Shown here piece after piece: positions 5,701 to 7,426 of a stretch of 7,426 bases of DNA (position 1 is the stretch's first letter; each line of letters opens with the position of its first letter). The DNA lies in contig CAMCQX010000072.1 in NCBI GenBank assembly GCA_945876985.1, positions 1 to 7,426 of the forward strand. The letters run 5' to 3'. This stretch comes from Chitinophaga pinensis (lineage in GTDB: Bacteria > Bacteroidota > Bacteroidia > UKL13-3). The notes beneath the pieces are model-generated. The model worked only from the letters and a program-made list of their open reading frames with translations, made no database searches and was not told the DNA's origin. Position numbers and translations under genes: made by a program.

Positions 5701-6327
5701 ATGCTTACAATTATGCAGACTTCAAAAGTTAGTGACGATGAATTGATACAAAGGTATCTCAATGGCGATGTGCGCAGTTTCGAAACTTTATTAAGAAGGC
5801 ACAAAAATGCCAGTTACGCTGTTATTTTACAAAAAGTAAAAAGCAGGGATGTAGCAGATGAAATTTTTCAAAATGTTTTTATCAAAATCATTGAAGTAAT
5901 CAATGATGGAAGGTATTCAGAAACTGGAAAGTTTAAACAGTATTTATTATGTTTATGCAATAATTTTTCAATAGATTATTTGCGTAAATTTTCTAAGAAA
6001 AAAGAACTTCTTTTTTCTAGTTTTATTAGTAATTCTGACGATGATGGTTATTCATATTTTGATAATTATGCGGATGACAAAAATATTGCGCCTTTTGTAG
6101 AATTTGAAGCCGAAAAAGAAGCTAATATTTTAAGAAATCTTGTTTTGCAATTACCAGCCGATCAGCAAGAAGTAATTATTTTAAAACATTGGGGAAACTT
6201 AAAGTTTAGAGAAATTGCAGAGCAAATAGGTGAAAACATCAATACTGTTCAAGGCAGATTCAGGTATGGAATAAAGAAGCTAAAAGAAATGTTGAAACAA
6301 CAACAAATTGAAATTACCATCAATTAG
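5701..6327 (+). CDS. ECF-type RNA polymerase sigma-70 factor, 208 residues
   Basis: A two-domain extracytoplasmic-function sigma factor that would direct RNA polymerase to a specific promoter set. Region 2 covers about residues 13-100: ELIQRYLNGDVRSFETLLRR, then DVADEIFQNVFIKI, then KFKQYLLCLCNNFSIDYLRK, the -10-recognising helix. A variable acidic linker (about 112-140, DDDGYSYFDNYADD) follows. Region 4 covers about 142-197: LPADQQEVIILKHW, then a helix-turn-helix REIAEQIGENINTVQGRFRYGIKKLKEML. ATG codons occur at 5701 and 5713 and neither has a Shine-Dalgarno sequence; the second gives MQTSKVSDDEL, equally typical, so the start is uncertain by four codons. There is no FecR or other anti-sigma gene beside it; the next gene, 35 bases on, is a secreted DUF4294 protein. 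The target regulon cannot be told from here. Confidence 0.9.
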   Translation: MLTIMQTSKVSDDELIQRYLNGDVRSFETLLRRHKNASYAVILQKVKSRDVADEIFQNVFIKIIEVINDGRYSETGKFKQYLLCLCNNFSIDYLRKFSKKKELLFSSFISNSDDDGYSYFDNYADDKNIAPFVEFEAEKEANILRNLVLQLPADQQEVIILKHWGNLKFREIAEQIGENINTVQGRFRYGIKKLKEMLKQQQIEITIN

Positions 6328-6362
6328 CATACTTTTGAAATTATTTTTTTGCATCAAATTTT

Positions 6363-6887
6363 ATGAATTTCAAAAACATATTTTTCACCCTATTTTTATT
6401 TCTTTCATTAGCAGTAAAAGCCCAGGATACCATTAAAAACATTACGCTCCCTGATTTTATTGTGGTGGCTCAGAAAGATCCGGAATATGAAAAAAAATAT
6501 CAGCGTTTGGTTTATAATGTAAAAAAAGCCTTGCCTTATGCAAAACTTGCTGCTTTTAGGTACCAAATGTTGGAACAAAACTTACAGTTATTGCCAACAG
6601 AAAAAGCCAGAAAAGCATATTTAAAAAAGACGGAAGCCAATATAAAAGATCAATTTATGGAAACTTTAAAAGGCCTAACTGTTAGCCAAGGAAAAATACT
6701 AATAAAACTTATATACCGTGAAACTGGCCGAACTACTTACGATTTATTAGAATCGTATAGGGGAAATTTTACTGCTTATTTTTGGCAGGGATTGACCAAA
6801 TTTTATGGTGGGAATTTAAAAGACGAATACAATCCAATTGAGGACTGGCAAGTAGAACAAATTATTAAGCAACTAGGTTTTGAATAA
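6363..6887 (+). CDS. DUF4294 domain protein, secreted, 174 residues
   Basis: An exported Bacteroidota protein of unknown function. A signal peptide (about residues 1-20, ending LAVKA, with Gln21 next) precedes a single DUF4294 domain. Its recognisable parts are YNVKKALPYAKLAAFR (51-66), a basic helical middle with KARKAYLKKTEANIKDQF (81-98), LTVSQGKILIKLIYRETGRTTYDLL (105-129), and an aromatic FTAYFWQGLTKFYGG (136-150) before the LKDEYNP motif (152-158). The high Lys/Arg and helical content suggest a periplasmic or membrane-associated role; no enzyme motif is visible. It starts 35 bases after the sigma factor stop with no evident terminator between, so cotranscription is plausible. A role linked to the sigma factor is inference only. 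Confidence 0.8.
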   Translation: MNFKNIFFTLFLFLSLAVKAQDTIKNITLPDFIVVAQKDPEYEKKYQRLVYNVKKALPYAKLAAFRYQMLEQNLQLLPTEKARKAYLKKTEANIKDQFMETLKGLTVSQGKILIKLIYRETGRTTYDLLESYRGNFTAYFWQGLTKFYGGNLKDEYNPIEDWQVEQIIKQLGFE

Positions 6888-7028
6888 TGTAGTTATATAA
6901 TAATTATAAATTTTTCTGGTTCCAAAATTATGAACCGATAACTTTGTTATAATTTCTGAATGTTTTTGAAATAATAAATTACTAAAGAAAAAGTTATCAC
7001 AACACATAAACCATATTTACAAACAAAA

Positions 7029-7075
7029 AAACTCTGAAAGAGTTTAATATTAATAGCCACTAGTGAAACTGGTGG
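7029..7075. repeat. Paired hairpins with GAA triloops (REP-like element)
   Basis: The first hairpin has 7-base arms (7029-7035, 7039-7045) around GAA. The second has 8-base arms (7057-7064, 7068-7075, one G-T wobble) around another GAA. The 11 bases between are AT-rich (ATATTAATAG core). From memory, Bacteroidota genomes carry dispersed elements of this design, an AACYCTGAAAGRGTT hairpin followed by TAATATTAATAG and a second GC-rich hairpin. A genome-wide search is needed to confirm this copy as part of a family. Confidence 0.6.
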
Positions 7076-7092
7076 AAACATATAAATTTAGT

Positions 7093-7145
7093 TAAACGAA
7101 AACCCCAAAATATTTGCATTGCAAATATTTTGGGGTTTTCGTTTA
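7093..7145. terminator. Almost perfect 53-base palindrome, likely bidirectional terminator
   Basis: Arms 7093-7118 and 7120-7145 are exact reverse complements over 26 bases around a single central T (7119). Each arm contains a CCCC/GGGG block bordered by AAAA/TTTT runs, so on both strands a strong stem ends in a T-rich segment. Placed between convergent genes (DUF4294 on plus, thioesterase on minus), it fits a two-way intrinsic terminator. The arms are much longer than a terminator needs, so a palindromic mobile-element relic is an alternative. A palindrome with a one-base spacer could also extrude as a DNA cruciform. Confidence 0.6.
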
Positions 7146-7165
7146 GAAGTTTCCGTTAGTTTTTT

Positions 7166-7214
7166 CAACGGGTTAAAACCCGTTGTTACAAAAGTTTCGT
7201 TCCTACGGAACTTT
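7166..7214. repeat. Paired palindromes (CAACGGGTT and GTTCC-TAC-GGAAC), REP-like
   Basis: CAACGGGTT (7166-7174) and AACCCGTTG (7177-7185) are perfect 9-base arms. Eight bases later comes a bulged region and then GTTCC-TAC-GGAAC (7199-7211), with AAAG (7191-7194) and CTTT (7211-7214) outside able to extend or compete. I recall GGGTTAAAACCCGTTG and GTTCCTACGGAAC as dispersed intergenic motifs in Bacteroidota; this needs a search. It lies about 53 bases beyond the thioesterase stop on that gene's transcript, where such hairpins often protect mRNA ends. Confidence 0.6.
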
Positions 7215-7267
7215 TAAATTCATGTTTGAAAATCTCACACATTAGGGTGAAAATATGAATTGTTTGT

Positions 7268-7426
7268 TTATTTTTTCATGTCTTCTTTGTTTACCACAGC
7301 CATAATACTATCGGCAAAGGCAATTTGAGTTTCTTCCAAATCGTTTACGATAAAAATCTCTGTTTTACAAAAAAACAATTTGCTGCCCGCTTTATAAACA
7401 TGTGCTTTTGCTTTTAATTGAGTTCC
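7268..7426 (-). CDS. C-terminal part of a probable PaaI-type hotdog-fold thioesterase (5' end outside the window)
   Basis: The minus-strand frame enters at the window edge and ends at TAA (7270-7268), giving 52 residues. It begins GTQLKAKAHVYKAGSKLFFC, continues with KTEIFIVNDLEETQIAFAD and ends with SIMAVVNKEDMKK. The pattern of a G-x-x-L-x-A strand, a K-A-G turn, a second strand, a short acidic hairpin and an A-x-A-x-S final strand is that of the C-terminal half of PaaI/4HBT hotdog thioesterases, which hydrolyse acyl-CoA esters in the cytoplasm. The N-terminal part with the catalytic Asp or Glu lies outside, so activity and substrate cannot be judged. An alternative hotdog family (dehydratase-like) is possible. 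It converges on the sigma/DUF4294 unit across a palindromic terminator. Confidence 0.55.
   Translation of the reverse strand, partial: GTQLKAKAHVYKAGSKLFFCKTEIFIVNDLEETQIAFADSIMAVVNKEDMKK

Larger units (their letters stand above)
6888..7267. other. Convergent intergenic region, 380 bases, rich in palindromes
   Basis: It lies between the DUF4294 stop and the thioesterase stop. The left part (6888-7020) is plain AT-rich DNA with a GGTTC/GAACC hairpin (6918-6922, 6932-6936) and a distant 9-base inverted repeat (6937-6945, 6990-6998). The right part is crowded with GC-richer palindromes, listed separately (7029-7075, 7093-7145, 7166-7214), and ends with a weak 7-base inverted repeat (7217-7223, 7255-7261). 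No gene is seen. No heptamer array is present here. Confidence 0.6.

Noticed and set aside
6937..6998. Nine-base inverted repeat GATAACTTT/AAAGTTATC downstream of the DUF4294 gene
   Set aside because: The 44-base loop and AT-rich arms make a functional stem unlikely, and no T-run follows.
7217..7261. Seven-base inverted repeat AATTCAT/ATGAATT just past the thioesterase stop
   Set aside because: It is short, AT-rich and widely separated, so within chance expectation.

Overview
The window looks like chromosomal DNA of an AT-rich, free-living member of the Bacteroidota (Chitinophagales, Sphingobacteriia or Flavobacteriia-like; I cannot fix the genus). The reasons are a protein with a type IX secretion (T9SS) type A C-terminal domain, a small PID-CTERM-like protein, a DUF4294 protein (a family I know only from Bacteroidota), signal peptides ending in KAQ, start codons without Shine-Dalgarno sequences, and a TTG-N19-TAnnTTTG promoter. 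There is no sign of phage, plasmid, transposase, tRNA, rRNA or CRISPR.

Layout. Positions 2-124 hold the tail of an unrecognised plus-strand gene. On the minus strand follow a 64-residue PID-CTERM-like protein (204-398) and, upstream of it, a 646-residue secreted surface protein (569-2509). A 584-base AT-rich divergent region with a nested inverted repeat separates these from trxB (3094-4047, plus), thioredoxin-disulfide reductase. trxB converges on pepT (4148-5392, minus), peptidase T. After a 308-base divergent gap with a good Bacteroidota-type promoter come an ECF sigma factor (5701-6327) and a secreted DUF4294 protein (6363-6887), both plus. A 380-base palindrome-rich region then precedes the 3' end of a minus-strand hotdog-fold thioesterase (7268 to the window edge).

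The genes are mostly recognisable and ordinary: redox housekeeping, peptide turnover, envelope and surface functions, and one transcriptional regulator. The unusual content is intergenic. Four stretches (147-200, 414-442, 541-571, 4048-4150) are degenerate tandem arrays with a strict 7-base period. They lie against the 3' ends of genes, and in two genes the array supplies the final G of the TAG stop codon. The 101 bases between the trxB and pepT stop codons are entirely heptamers, 13 of 14 sharing AT at positions 5-6. A second class of element is short GC-rich hairpins at 468-527, 7029-7075 and 7166-7214, plus an almost perfect 53-base palindrome at 7093-7145. These resemble dispersed palindromic (REP-like) repeats and intergenic terminators. 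I consider the heptamer arrays the best candidate for something undescribed; the other genes need only confirmation.
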